64,000 nucleotides of DNA from Erinaceus europaeus (GCF_950295315.1 NC_080185.1:43624737-43688736), one strand, 5' to 3'. Numbered from the stretch's first letter, positions 10,850 to 21,835 are shown. A program made the numbers and translations. The notes: a model not told the origin generated them from the letters alone.

Positions 10850-11190
10850 AGGGAGCCAGGAGGTAGCGCAGCAGGTTAAGCGTACATGGCACCAAGCACA
10901 AGGACCAACATAAGAATCCCGGTTTGAGCCCCTGGCTCCCCACCTGCAGGGGAGTTGCTTCACAGGTGGTGAAGCAGGTTTGCAGGTGTCTCTCTTTCTC
11001 TCCCCCTCTGTCTCCCCCTCCTCTCTCCATTTCTCTCTGTCCTGTCCAACAACAATGGCAACAACAATAATAATAATAACTGATAAACAACAAGGGCAAC
11101 AAAATGGGAAAAAAACAGCCTCCAGGAGCAGTGGATTTGTAGTGCAGGCACCAAGCCCCAGCAATAACTCTGGAGGCAAAAGAAAAAAGG
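10850..11190 (+). mobile_element. SINE A, long form
   Basis: Has the distal extension CCTCCAGGAGCAGTGGAT to AATAACTCTGGAGGC absent from short-form copies. Confidence 0.93.
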
Positions 11191-11368
11191 AAAAAGAACA
11201 TGGATTTTAAGATAGAATGCAAAAAAATGCCTCAGCACTAATGCAAGACTTGTTCTCATATCTAGTACACCTTGTTTCCTTTCACTGGTCATGTGCAGAA
11301 GATGAATCCAAAAGTTTGGTGAAGGAGAAGCAATCTTAAGTAAAGGTAGCAGAAGAAACAGGATAAAG

Positions 11369-11895
11369 GGCTGGGTGGTGATGCAACAGACAGAGCACTC
11401 ACATTATCAAATGTGAAGGCCGAGGTTCAAATCCCCGGTCCCCATAACAGGGAGAAACTGGCACAGAGAGATGCTGCAGGTCTCTCTTCTCTCCGCTTCC
11501 CCCCCCCACACACACACACACAACCTTATTTTTTTCCTTTCTATATTACTTGACAGGTCAGAGGAAAATTGAGAGGGATGGGGAAGGGAGGGAAGGAGAG
11601 GGAGGGGAGGGGAGGGGAAGGAAGGGAAGGAGAGGGGAGGAGAGGGGAGGGGAAAATAGGGAGAGAGAAAGAGAGATGTCTGCAGCCCTACTTCACCACT
11701 TGTGAGGCTTCACACACACACAGGTGGGGAGCAAGGGCTTGAGCCATGGTGTGTGCTCCACCAAGTGCGCCACCACCCAGCCTGCCCCCCCCACCTCTAT
11801 AAGAAAGTAAGAGAGACCAAGAACTTCCTGAAGAAGTGGATTCATCATGTGGGCACAGAGCCCCAGCAATAACCCTGGTGACAATCAAAAGAAGA
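11369..11895 (+). mobile_element. SINE D interrupted by an inverted SINE B
   Basis: Head GGGCTGGGTGGTGATGC; distal tail resumes at ~11800 and ends AATAACCCTGGTGAC. Confidence 0.75.
11528..11790 (-). mobile_element. SINE B, nested
   Basis: Minus copy carrying an internal (GGGGA)n tract at 11575-11655. Confidence 0.8.
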
Positions 11896-12485
11896 ATGAA
11901 AAAGTGCCACGTATAAAGGACAGGGTGTCCCCTACTCAAAAGAGTAAGACAACTCCTAGATACAGAGAGGAAGAAACCCAAAGCTCAAGATCCTTACTGT
12001 CACCAGCAGGAATTCCTCCCCCCTCCCCACACCCCACCAAGGAATATTCTAGAAAGGGCTGCCAACCCAACACCTGTCCTTTCAGCCATGTCTGAATAGA
12101 GTGGCTCTTTCAAACATCTGGTACTGATGTTTCGGAAGTCTAACATGGTCCACACCCCAGTGTCTTCAGACAACTGTGAATTTCTTTCTGGTTCCAATGA
12201 AAGAGTGAGTCATGCTCCTCTGGAACCAAGGAGCCACTTAACAGGGCTATTTTAAACCTTCCAGGTGACATGGGTATTATTTAGCTACCAGGGGCAGCGA
12301 CTGACTAAAGAGCTTCCCTGGGGCTGAAAAGAGTTAATGCAACTTCCTGGAGCAATTCTTCTCTTCTAGGCACCAAAAACAAGTGGATTTTAAAAGGCCC
12401 AGGCATTACAAAAGTCAGGAGGAGTAAATCCTACCTAATAGAAGAGGTAAATTCCCAGGGGGGCACTTTGCATTACCAAAGGACT
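11896..12485. other. Repeat-poor intronic DNA
   Basis: About 590 bp without recognised repeats. Contains GGTATTATTTAGCTACCAGG and several E-box-like CANNTG sites. A candidate for conserved noncoding sequence on composition alone. Confidence 0.45.
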
Positions 12486-12490
12486 CACTG

Positions 12491-13010
12491 GGGCTGAGTG
12501 AGAGCTAGTGTTACTATGCTCTTTAGAGAGTTGGGGGCAAGGCCCTGGTCCCCACCTGTGGGGGGGTGGCAAAATTTCATAAGTAGCACTGCAGGTGTCT
12601 CTTTGTCTCTCCCTCTTTTGTAAATGGCCACTGGGAATAGTAGAGTTTTTTTAAAAATTATAATTAGTTATGTATTGGGTAGAGATAGCTATAAATTGAG
12701 AGGAAGGGGGAGATACAGAGGGAGAGAGACAAGGAGACATCTGCAGCCGTGCTTCACCACTCATGAAACTTTCCCCCTACAGGTGGGGACTGGGGCCTTG
12801 AACCTGGGTCCTTGCACATTGTAATATGTGCACTCAACCAGGTGCGCCACCACCCAGCCCCCTCTCTCCTTCTCCCACCCTACTTTTCTCTGCCTCTATC
12901 ATCATCATCATCATTAAAAAAACAATTAAAAACAGGAAAGCACTGCTGCTCGGAGAGGTAGATTCCTCCTGCAGGCACAAAGCCTCATTGTTAACCCTGG
13001 TGGTCAATAA
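12491..13010 (+). mobile_element. SINE D interrupted by an inverted SINE B
   Basis: Forward head to ~12644, forward tail from 12863 including (ATC)n at 12898-12914 and GTTAACCCTGGTGGTC. Confidence 0.75.
12645..12862 (-). mobile_element. SINE B, nested
   Basis: Full-length minus copy ending CACCACCCAGCCCC. Confidence 0.88.
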
Positions 13011-13035
13011 TAAACAAACAAACAAACATTTTAAA

Positions 13036-13232
13036 GGGGCTGCTTGGTGGTCCATGTGGTTGAGCACACACATTTCGATGTGCAAGGACCCAGGTTCCCT
13101 GTCCCCACCTGCAAGAGCAAACCTTCAGAAGCAGTAAAGCAGGACTCCTTCTTATCTTTCTCTCTCCCTCTCTACCTCCACCACCCACTTCTCTCTGTTC
13201 TATCAAAATAAATAAATAAATATGTTTTTTTT
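13036..13232 (+). mobile_element. SINE B
   Basis: Forward copy with a few bases lost after GGTTC in the box B region; (AAAT)n tail. Confidence 0.85.
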
Positions 13233-13341
13233 ATTTTTTTTTAAAGATCGGATACTACAGATATAGTTCTCAACTACCTCCGACCCACAGGGTACACTTA
13301 GTTGCCTGTATTAACAGTGTCACCCACCAGAGACATTTCTT

Positions 13342-13674
13342 TTTTTTTTATTCTGTTTTTATATTTTATTTATTTTATTGGGTAGAGACAGAGAGAAATT
13401 GAGAGGGGAGGAAGAGAAAAAGGAGTGAGAGAGACACCTGCAACATTGCTTCACTGCTTTTTTTTATTTAAGAAAGGATTAATTAACAAAACCATAGGGT
13501 AGGAGGGGTACAACTCCACACAATTCCCACCACCCAATCTCCATATCCCACCCCCACCCCTGATAGCTTTCCCATTCTCCATCCCTCTGGGAGCATGGAC
13601 CCAGGGTCATTGTGGGTTGCAGAAGGTAGAAGGTCTGGCTTCTGTAATTGCTTCCCCGCTGAACATGGGCGTTG
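13342..13674 (-). mobile_element. Chimeric insertion: L1 3' end fused to SINE B 3' half
   Basis: On the minus strand the insertion reads: 5'-truncated L1 3' UTR with its own A-rich end (13674-13461), then the distal half of a SINE B beginning AGCAGTGAAGCA (13459-13342), then an A-rich tail. The whole is bounded by one perfect 16-bp TSD, ACCAGAGACATTTCTT, at 13326-13341 and 13675-13690. The SINE head with the Pol III promoter is absent. Confidence 0.85.
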
Positions 13675-13767
13675 ACCAGAGACATTTCTTATAGTCCATA
13701 TGCCCGCAGTGACGCATTACTGTCTGCCAGTGTGGATGCTCCTTTTAATATATAGTTGACTTACTTA

Positions 13768-13968
13768 AAATTTTTTTTTATTTATTTTGGTTAGAGATAG
13801 TGAGAAATTGAGAGGGAAGGGGGAGACAAGAGTGCGAGAGACACCTACAGCACTGTCCCCCTGCTTGAGAAGCTTTCCCTTGAAGGTGGAGACCAGGAGC
13901 TTGAATCTGGGTCCTGGGTACTTGCACAAGGTAACCTGTTCTGTCTACCGTGTGCCACTGCCCAACCC
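13768..13968 (-). mobile_element. SINE B, diverged
   Basis: Minus copy with a duplicated GGGTCCTGGGTAC in the box B side. Confidence 0.8.
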
Positions 13969-13969
13969 T

Positions 13970-14322
13970 CTTGTTTGTTTATTTTAATGAAAGAGAGAGA
14001 GACAGAGAGACCAGAGCACTGCTCATCTCTGGCTTATGGTGGTGCTGGGGATTGAACCTAAGACCTCAGAGTCTCAGGCATGAAAGTCTTCTTGTATTTT
14101 TTTATTATCTTTATTTATATGATAGAGACAGCCAGAAACCCAGAGGAAGGGAGATATAGAGTGGAAGAGACACCTGCAGCCCTGCTTCACCACTGGTGAA
14201 GCTTTCCCCTGGCAGGTGGGGACCAAGGGCTTGAACCCGGATCCTTGCACATTGTAACGTGTGCTCAACCACCTGGCCCCAGTATGAAAGTCTTTTGCAG
14301 AGCCATTATGCTGGCTGCTGAA
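13970..14322 (-). mobile_element. SINE C interrupted by a SINE B
   Basis: CCAGAGCACTGCTCATCTCTGG on the left; head remnant to 14322 on the right. Confidence 0.83.
14091..14283 (-). mobile_element. SINE B, nested in SINE C
   Basis: Perfect 11-bp TSD ATGAAAGTCTT at 14080-14090 and 14284-14294. Confidence 0.9.
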
Positions 14323-14452
14323 CAGTCTGTAAGTCTGGACAAGTGCCAGATAGTATCTCCTTACAACAGTGTCGCCCAGACTCATCTTACAACAATAAAA
14401 GTCCTTGGCACTCTGCCTAGTCAGGCCTCCTGCAAGTGTAAAAGGAGGCCAG

Positions 14453-14636
14453 GGAGAGCTGGGCAGTGGTGCACCCAGTTGAGCACACGTGTTCTAGTGC
14501 ACAAGGACCTGAAGTTCAGGCCCCAGGTCCCCACCTGCAGGGGGGAAATTTCTCAAGTGGTAAAGGCAGTGCTGCAGGTCTCTGTCTCCCTCTTCCCACT
14601 TGATTTATCTTTGTCTCTAGTCAATAAATTTTAAAA
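14453..14636 (+). mobile_element. SINE B
   Basis: Forward copy; the GAAGTTCAGGCCCC box B is mutated; short A tail. Confidence 0.85.
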
Positions 14637-14895
14637 AGGGAGTCAGGCGATAGCGCAGCGGGTGAAGCACAGGTGGCGCAAAGCACAAGGACCGGAGTAA
14701 GGATCCCGGTTCGAGCCCCCGGCTCCCCACCTGCAGGGGAGTCACTTCACAGGCGATGAAGCAGGTCTGCAGGTGTCTGTCTATCTCTCCCCCTCCTCTC
14801 TCCATTTCTCTCTGCCCTATCCACGACATCAATAACAACTACAACAATAAAACAACAAGGGCAACAAAAGGGAATAAATTAATACTTTTTAAAAA
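14637..14895 (+). mobile_element. SINE A, short form
   Basis: Intact head with GGTGGCGCAAAGC and GGATCCCGGTTCGAGCCC; begins exactly at the A tail of the preceding SINE B. Confidence 0.93.
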
Positions 14896-15205
14896 ATTAA
14901 ATGATTAAGGAGAACAAATTCCTGTTAATATTGTGACCAAACTGAAGGTTGGCAAAACATGGAGTGGACAATATGATAAGGGTCAAGCAGGAGAACAGAA
15001 GCATGAAAAAGGAAATGAACTATAGCATGTTCATGCTGATTGGGGTGGGGCAAAAAAAACGCTAACAGTCCCAAAGGGGGGAAAGAGACCTTGCTTACCA
15101 AGGTCTTGTACCATAACTTGATTATTTTAAATGTCAGAGACAAGGCCTGCCAAGTCTAGGTTCCACATTCATTAGCAATGCTCCCACTCACTCGGGTTTT
15201 AATCC
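14896..15205. other. Repeat-poor intronic DNA
   Basis: AT-rich, no recognised element; an A8 run follows GGGGTGGGGC at 15040-15058. Confidence 0.5.
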
Positions 15206-15208
15206 ACA

Positions 15209-15355
15209 AGATGGGGCTGGCGAGAGAACTCACTTGGACAATGCCCCTGCTCTGCCCTGGTCACGACCCAGGTTTCATTCCCAGCATCCTATGTGCCAGT
15301 GGGATAGTCTGGTTCTCTCTCTCTCTCCCCCCACCCCATGAACAAAGAAAAAATA
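15209..15355 (+). mobile_element. SINE D/C-like
   Basis: GGGGCTGGCGAGAGAACTCAC head; CATTCCCAGCATCC; (TC)n. Confidence 0.7.
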
Positions 15356-15685
15356 ATGCTTTAAAATGCTCGTTCAGTGTAAAATAAACATTCTCAAAAC
15401 ACCAAGCACAAAGCAAAAGCGAAATTCCTTCAAATTCCACTTTGTCATCCAGAAATGGGCAATATTTAGTATCACACATGCACACAGACATTGTAAACAC
15501 ACACCCTGGAGAATATTTTTTCTTCCAGTATCATAGTAACAACTATGTCTCCTATGTTACTACAACCCCCTGTGGGGTCACTACCATCACAATCTCCTCT
15601 TGATGGAGGAAAAAACCCAGGCGAAATCTGATTAAGTTGGTAAATCCGTGTATGCCACATATACAGGACTGCACAAAAACGGTCA
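15356..15685. other. Repeat-poor intronic DNA
   Basis: No repeat assignable; the segment near 15545-15600 has faint MIR/L2-like spacing but is too diverged to call. Confidence 0.4.
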
Positions 15686-15689
15686 AGGG

Positions 15690-15920
15690 TCAAGAGACAC
15701 CTCACCCAGGAGAGTGCAGGCTCCACCGCCCGCAAGGATGAGAGCTTGGGGCCCTAGCTCCTCATAGGAGCACCAGACACAGTACCAGGAAAAGCTTCCT
15801 GAACACTTTCAGCCTCTCAGCCTCTCTCTCTCTCTCTCCCCCTCTCCTTCTCTCTCTCCCTCTCTCCCTATCTATATATCTGAAGAAGTTGCCACAGAGT
15901 AGTAAAACCATGATGAAAAC
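15690..15920 (+). mobile_element. SINE D
   Basis: CACCCAGGAGAGTGCAGGCT, CTCATAGGAGCACCAGACAC, followed by a (TC)n-rich stretch at 15818-15868. Confidence 0.65.
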
Positions 15921-15959
15921 CAAATATATGTACATTTCAATAAACACCTAGTTCCTCTT

Positions 15960-16070
15960 CCAAGGACACACAGAAGCTTCCTTCAATACAAAGGGGGCCA
16001 GGCTCAAACCTGGGTCATGCAGATGGCAAAGTAGCACACTATCCAATCAGCTTTCAGTGACCCTCCCTTA
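15960..16070 (-). mobile_element. SINE E
   Basis: GAAGCTTCCTTCAATAC, CTCAAACCTGGGTCATGCAG, GCACACTATCCAATC. Confidence 0.65.
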
Positions 16071-16109
16071 CTTTTGAACTTGTAGGTTAAAGTTGGAGTT
16101 TTAAAATAT

Positions 16110-16114
<5 letters not shown>

Positions 16115-16162
<48 letters not shown>
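16115..16162 (+). repeat. (TC)n microsatellite
   Basis: About 23 dinucleotide units abutting the distal end of the following SINE A. Confidence 0.95.
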
Positions 16163-16166
<4 letters not shown>

Positions 16167-16168
<2 letters not shown>

Positions 16169-16503
16169 GCCTCCAGGGTTATTGCTGGGGCTCAGTGCCT
16201 GCACCATGAATCCACTGCTCCTGGAGGCCATTCCCCCCCTTTGTTGCCCTTGTTGTTGTAGCCTTGTTGTGGTTATTATTGTTATTGTTGATGTCATTCG
16301 TTGTTGGACAGGACAGAGAGAAATGGAGAGAGAGGGGGAAGACAGAAAGGGGGAGAGAAAGATAGACATCTGCAGACCTGCTTCATCGCCTGTGAAGCGA
16401 CTCCCCTGCAAAGTGGGGAGCTGGGGGCTCGAACCGGGATCCTTACACCAGTCCTTGCACTTTGTGCCACGTGCGCTTAACCGGCTGCACTACAGCCCGA
16501 CCC
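16167..16503 (-). mobile_element. SINE A, long form
   Basis: Minus copy with complete distal extension (GCCTCCAGGGTTATTGCTGG) and head. Confidence 0.93.
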
Positions 16504-16772
16504 CCTCTTTCCTTCTTTCTAACTGCCACCAGGGTGATCGGGTGATCGCTAGGGCTCAGTGCCACTGTTCCCGGCGGCCACTTGTTTTTATTTTTCTTTC
16601 TTTTTTTTTTTCTACTCTATTTTATAGGACACAGAGAAATTGAGATGGGTGGAGGAGAGAAAGACAGACACCTGCAGATCTGCTTCACCACTCATGAAGC
16701 TTCCCTCTTGCAGGTGGGGAGTGGGGGCTTGGCAACATGTGCCCTCAACCAGCCATAGCACTTCCCAGCTCC
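16504..16772 (-). mobile_element. SINE A/B-like with short distal tail
   Basis: Contains GGGTGATCGGGTGATCGC, a tandem 8-bp duplication in the distal tail; part of the head near box B is missing. Confidence 0.75.
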
Positions 16773-16774
16773 CT

Positions 16775-17155
16775 ATTTGTTCTTATTGTTCTCAATAGTT
16801 TACTAGACTGTCTGAGGTAGCACAGAAAGTCAGTGAAACTTTGGGGTCCTTCCAGCATCCTAACTACTAAGCAATAGGTCTCTCCACTCACTCCCTCACT
16901 GGCTTCCTAACACACCTAGATCAGAATGGAAGAGAGACATTGCTGCCAACAACTAAAGCTATGATGCAGAAGGAAATCAATCCTCTCTAAAATGCAAGAA
17001 TCCATATGGTTGACTGGAAAGTGCTCCCCTCCCCCAATCCAGAAATCTGCAAATGGACCTTGCAGGAGAAGAACTGACACAGATGATCAAGTTCAGGGTC
17101 TTGAAATCATGTTGGACCATCAGGATGAGCCCTTAATGCAGCACAAATGTCTAAG
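16775..17155. other. Repeat-poor intronic DNA
   Basis: No recognised element; ordinary composition. Confidence 0.5.
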
Positions 17156-17251
17156 AAGGTGGCAAGGAGGCAGCTCAGCGAGTGGAGTACAGGACTTGCA
17201 TAAACAAGATCCCTTGAGTTCAGTCTTTGGCCCCACATGTAAGTGGTGTTC

Positions 17252-17306
<55 letters not shown>

Positions 17307-17349
17307 TGTGTCTGTGTGTGTCTGTGTGTGTCTGTGTGTGTGTGTGTGT
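17156..17349 (+). mobile_element. SINE D head with (TG)n expansion
   Basis: Head GGTGGCAAGGAGGCAGCTCAG to 17255, then (TG)n with TCTG interruptions at 17258-17349. Confidence 0.7.
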
Positions 17350-17384
17350 TAAAGTAAATAATTCTTATTTTAAAATAAAAGGCT

Positions 17385-17580
17385 AGAACTGGAGATCAAG
17401 TGATAGCTCACCCACATGATAGTGTAGCTGGTTTACCATGTAGGAAATCCCAGGCCCAGGACTGAACCCTAACACCAGATGGGAGCACCATGACACCCAG
17501 AAAAAGTTCCAGTTCCATGGATAGTGGATCAGTACTGTGTTGTCTCTGTCTCTCTCTCATACAAAACAAACAAAAAATCA
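17385..17580 (+). mobile_element. SINE D
   Basis: CCAGATGGGAGCACCATGAC then (CT)n and (AAAC)n tail. Confidence 0.65.
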
Positions 17581-17659
17581 AAATGTCACCTTGAAGCACT
17601 GGACTTGTACATGTTGAACATGTACAAGGCCTGGGCACACAGCTAAAATAAAAAATAGC

Positions 17660-17912
17660 TAATTTTTCAAGTGGCGGAGAGAATTTACACAACGGAGAAG
17701 GCAATATGAGTACAGAAACAGAGGTGAGTGGTGCTGCCACAAGCCAAGGTATGCTGGCAGGAGAGACAAGGAACAGATCCTCCTCCTAAATTCTCCAGGG
17801 GGAATAGGGCCTTGTGGTACCACAAGGTCTCCAGAACTCTTAAGAGAATAACTGTTCTCAGACACCCCTGTTTGTGGTTATTTGTTACAGCAGTCACAGG
17901 AAACTGAGACAA
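17660..17912 (+). mobile_element. MLT1-type MaLR LTR fragment
   Basis: Contains in order GCCACAAGCCAAGGTATGC, AAGGAACAGATCCTCC, CTCCAGAACTCTTAAGAG and TTTGTGGTTATTTGTTACAG, the diagnostic 3' half of MLT1 LTRs. An ancient nonautonomous LTR relic with no coding capacity. Confidence 0.75.
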
Positions 17913-18250
17913 CTTGTTCCTCCTGGTAGCTCTAAGCCCTCAGAAGAAGCAATGACTCCAAACAGGGCAGGGAAGATGGCATTTGACCCGAACCTTGTAG
18001 AAGAAATGAGATTCCTTTAGCAAGGAAGTGAGTGAGAATGCATTCCTTGAAGAAGAGTCAGGTGAGGACTTGTGAAAGCTTAGAGTGTGTTTGTTTCCGG
18101 AGTAGCAGTGGTTCCACAGGGCTACAGTCTAAAACCACAGTAATTGAGAGAAGAGAATCCAAAGATGGACTGGCAATTACTAGTGGGTAGGAAGGTCCGC
18201 CTGGTAGTCTGGGCACTTACTGACAGTAACATGGACCTATACCAATAGAA
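17913..18250. other. Unassigned, possibly ancient repeat
   Basis: GATGGCATTTGACCC and AGAATGCATTCC echo a common diverged mammalian repeat pattern, but I cannot name the family. Confidence 0.35.
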
Positions 18251-18256
18251 CTGATC

Positions 18257-18580
18257 TTTTTTTTTTTTTTTTTTTTTGCATTTTTACCTCCAGGGTTATC
18301 GCTGGGGTTTAGTGCCTGTTTTACAAATCTACTGCTCCTGGTGGCCACTTTTTCCCTTTTTTTGCTGCTGTTGTTACTGCACAGAGAGAGCACAGAGAGA
18401 AATTAGGTTGGGGGGGGGAGGAGATACTCAGGGAGAGAGAAAGACACCTGAAGACCTGCTTCACCACTTGTGAAGCTTCCCCCCTGCAGTTGGGAGTTGG
18501 GGGCTCGAACCTGGATTCCTGTGCAGGTCTGTGCACTTAGTACTAGGTGCACTTAACTGGGTGCGCCACCACTGACACCC
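18257..18580 (-). mobile_element. SINE A/B-like, long form
   Basis: T23 run at the left (A tail), distal tail TACCTCCAGGGTTATCGC, G9 run at 18409. Confidence 0.85.
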
Positions 18581-18581
18581 C

Positions 18582-18985
18582 AATAGTTTTTTTTCAATAG
18601 AAACAGAGAGGCAGAGAGAGATTATAAGAAACAGCAGGGGCTGGGTGGTGACGCACCTGGTTGAGCACATGTGTTATAACGTGCAAGGACCTGGGTTCAA
18701 AGCCCCAGTCCCCACCTGCAGAGGGAAAGCTTTGCGAGTGGTAAAGTAGGGCTGCAGGTGTCTCTCTGTCTCTCTCCCTCTCTATCATTCCCTTTCCTTT
18801 CGATTTCTGCCTGTCTCTATCCTATAAATAAATAAAGAAAATTTTAAAGAAAAAAAGGAAGAAAGGAAAAGAAAGAAAGAAACAGCAGCACCAAAGCTTC
18901 CTTCGGTGCAGTGGGGTGGTAGACTCAAACCTGGACTATGCACATGTCAAAGCTACACACTATCCAAATGAGCCATTTTGCCTAC
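18582..18985 (-). mobile_element. SINE E interrupted by a SINE B
   Basis: The two halves carry AGAGAGGCAGAGAGAG and CAAAGCTTCCTTCGGTGCAG with TACACACTATCCAAATG. Confidence 0.8.
18638..18877 (+). mobile_element. SINE B, nested in SINE E
   Basis: Perfect 11-bp TSD AGAAACAGCAG at 18627-18637 and 18878-18888. Confidence 0.92.
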
Positions 18986-19655
18986 CCAGAATTGGTATTT
19001 TCATGGTTTTGGTAATTTTGGTTACATTCCCTTGTCCTCTCTCCAGATGGGCCCCACAGAATGGTGACCAGTTTCTTGCTACTTCAAGACAATAACCTTC
19101 TTTTAACTAGGGACATGTGGCCAAAAGTATGAGAGGAGCAAGAATTCTGAAGGTGGAGTAGCCCTAAGGCAGGTGTGTCCAGCACCCTCCCCCCACCCCA
19201 CCGTGGTCTGCTGGGAAGAGACAGAAGCTGAAATGTACCTGCCTGCCCTGAAATGAGTTTAGCCTCTGCCAAACAATTGCCTCGACATAGTAAAATCCCC
19301 AAGTCAAGCAAATTCAGGGACCTTTGTGTGTCCCAGGGTAGGTTCCACTTCTGGCGAATGGCCACTCTTTCCCAACTGGACCTAGCAGAGGGGGAGAAAA
19401 AGTGGTGTAAACTGGTCTTAGGGTCATAATTAGACCATTTCTTAAATTCTTCACTCTTGTTCCATAATTCCACAGAAAGCCACCTTCTATCTCTAGTTGG
19501 ACCTAAAGTCAAAGTCAGTTGGGCCATCCTGAGGCCCTTGCCAAACATGGAAGTCCAGAACAGTTCCTTGTTCACTGGCTTTTCAGAAAAAGGCACCCCG
19601 CCATCAGGAGCTCAGGATTCAGGATTCAAGAATGTCTCATTGGGCTAAAGACAAG
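18986..19655. other. Repeat-poor intronic island
   Basis: About 670 bp without recognised repeats, more GC-balanced than its surroundings. A 513-nt open frame on the minus strand (19084-19596) opens only from a GTG and has no recognisable domain; I treat it as chance. Confidence 0.5.
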
Positions 19656-19659
19656 ATTA

Positions 19660-20032
19660 AAAGAAGCAGCCAGGGAGGTGGCACAGGGGAGTTCATTACC
19701 TGGCATTACATGTGTCAAAAGGATATTCTGGTTTCCTCTTCCCTTGTCTTCCTCACAAATAAATAAATTTTTAAAACATTTAATGAGGGGGCGGGGTAGT
19801 AGCACACTCAGTTAAGTGGACATATTACCAATTGCAGAGGGGGATGCTTCGTGAGTGGTGAAGCAGGTCTGCAGGTGTCTATCTTTCTCTATTTTTCTCT
19901 CTCCCTGTCCCCTCTCAAGTTCTCTCCGTCCTATGTAACAACAACAAAAAAATTAGAAAAAGGAAAAAGTGGCCACCCGGAGAGGTGAATTCATAGTGCT
20001 GTCATGGAGCCCCAGATAATTTTAATAAGGGT
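19660..20032 (+). mobile_element. Two old SINEs in tandem
   Basis: A D-like copy (19660-19784) followed by an A/D-like copy with a reduced head and a distal tail ending at ~20032. Confidence 0.65.
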
Positions 20033-20265
20033 GGGCAGCCAAGTGGTGGCACATTTGGTTGAGCACACATGTTACTGTGCACAAGGACCTGGGTTCAATT
20101 CCCAGGTTCCCACTTGCAGGAGGAAACTTCATAAATGGTAAAGCAGTACTGCACATGTCTCTGTCTCTCTCTCCCCTCCTTTCCCTATCCCCTCTTCCAC
20201 TCTGTCTTTATCTACCCCTGTCCCTATCAATTTCTCTGTCTCTATCCTATATATATATATGATGG
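20033..20265 (+). mobile_element. SINE B
   Basis: GGTGGCACATTTGGTTGAGC head; ends in (TA)n. Confidence 0.87.
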
Positions 20266-20302
20266 TTAGAAGAAAATAAACACAGTAACTTCCCCGTCCC
20301 TG

Positions 20303-20307
<5 letters not shown>

Positions 20308-20357
<50 letters not shown>

Positions 20358-20413
20358 TCCCTCCCTCCCTCCCTCCCTCCCTCCCTCCCTCCCTCCGTTC
20401 CTCCCTCCCTCCC
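20308..20413 (+). repeat. (TC)n(TCCC)n compound microsatellite
   Basis: (TC)n 20308-20354 grading into (CTCC)n 20355-20413, uninterrupted pyrimidine apart from one G. Confidence 0.93.
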
Positions 20414-20725
20414 AAACACCTAAGAAAGATGGAAAGAATTAAGAACAAACTGAGGGAGAAGAGGAGTATGACCACAGTAGAATGAAGTTCCCCAGAGCAT
20501 GGAGGGCAGGATAGAGCCAAAGGCACGAGCTGTAAGCCTATAGCAGAGGGACTGGCCCAGGGCCTTGGATCCATAGGAGATTGTCCCAGGAGGGCATTGG
20601 CTTAGGAAAACTCAGTTGTGGGGAGAATGGTTAGGGGTTCTCAGAAAGCAAGAAGAGGAAGACAGCCAGTTGGTAAGGAGAGGGGGCAGGGAAAAGACCT
20701 ATCAGAGCATGTCCCAGGGGCCCAG
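20414..20725. other. Repeat-poor intronic DNA
   Basis: Purine-rich, no element recognised. Confidence 0.5.
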
Positions 20726-20816
20726 AGGGCTGGCGAATTATCTCACTTGGATAGTGTGCTACTTTGCCATTGTAAGACCCAGGTTCAAGCCTGGTCCCCA
20801 CCACAATGCTATGCCC

Positions 20817-20869
<53 letters not shown>

Positions 20870-20910
20870 TTCTCTCTCTCTTTCCCCCCTAAAATAAGAA
20901 AGAAAAATAA
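20726..20910 (+). mobile_element. SINE D with (TC)n expansion
   Basis: GGGCTGGCGAATTATCTCACTT head; (TC)n at 20820-20862. Confidence 0.75.
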
Positions 20911-21029
20911 ATTTAGTTTCTTACTTGGTGGAAGTCTCGAGATTTCTGGCCAGAACTGCTGTCAGTATAGTGCTTGTATACCCTCTGTCTCCCTCTCTGT
21001 AACAATCTTAAATTCGATTACTTATCTAT

Positions 21030-21296
21030 TTATTTCCATCAGAATTTTCACTAGGCCTTCCCATCTGCATGATTCCACAGCTACCAAGGAAATCTTCCTT
21101 GTCACTTTCTTCTCTTTACTTTTTTTGATAGTGACAGAGACAGAGAGACGGTGAGAGAGGGGACACCAGAGCACTGCTTCCACCACTGGCGAAGCTTCCC
21201 CTTGGCATGGTGTGCCCATGTGGTGGCTCGGAGCTTCAATTTGAATCCTCCCATGGGACAAAACAGACGCTCTACTGGGGAAGCTATCTCCCAGAT
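21030..21296 (-). mobile_element. SINE D, nearly full length
   Basis: Distal tail CATCTGCATGATTCCACAG at the left, CATGTGGTGGCTCGGAGC and head GAAGCTATCTCCCAG at the right. Confidence 0.78.
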
Positions 21297-21540
21297 GCTG
21301 TCTTCTAACTTAAATTTAAATGGGGAGGGGAGAGTTTTCTCTACTGGGAGCAGTGCAATGATGCAGGCATGAAGCCCTCACTCGGCAAAACAAAAATTTA
21401 GAGCTGAACCAGCGTGCCAAGTGCAGGGAGCAGCTCCAGCCAACTGCAATCCTGAGGTGGAATCAACCCGACTCAGAAATGAACACGTGGCTGTTCAATG
21501 TTGGAAGCATCTTGGAGTCTTCATTTAAAACGTTTGCTGA

Positions 21541-21835
21541 GAGCCAGGCAGTAGCACAGCGGGTTAAGTGCAGATGGCGCAAAGCACAAGGACTGGCATA
21601 AGGATCCTGGTTCGAGCCCCCGGCTCCACACCTGCAGGGGAATCGCTTCACAGGCGGTGAAACAGGTCTGCAGGTGTCTATCTTTCTCTCCCTTCTGTCT
21701 TCCCCTCCTTTCTCTCTGTCCTATCCAAAAACGACGACATCAATAACAACAATTATAACTACAATAATAAAACAGCAAGGGCAACAAAAGGGAATAAATA
21801 AATATTTTTAAAAATGAAAAGTAAATAAAATAATA
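21541..21835 (+). mobile_element. SINE A, short form
   Basis: Intact head and tail; 21301-21540 before it holds a SINE D tail fragment (21340-21395) and unassigned DNA. Confidence 0.92.

Noticed and set aside
19084..19596. 513-nt minus-strand open frame in repeat-poor DNA
   Set aside because: Opens from GTG; no known motif, no splice or promoter context. Comparable frames are expected by chance in a 64-kb window.
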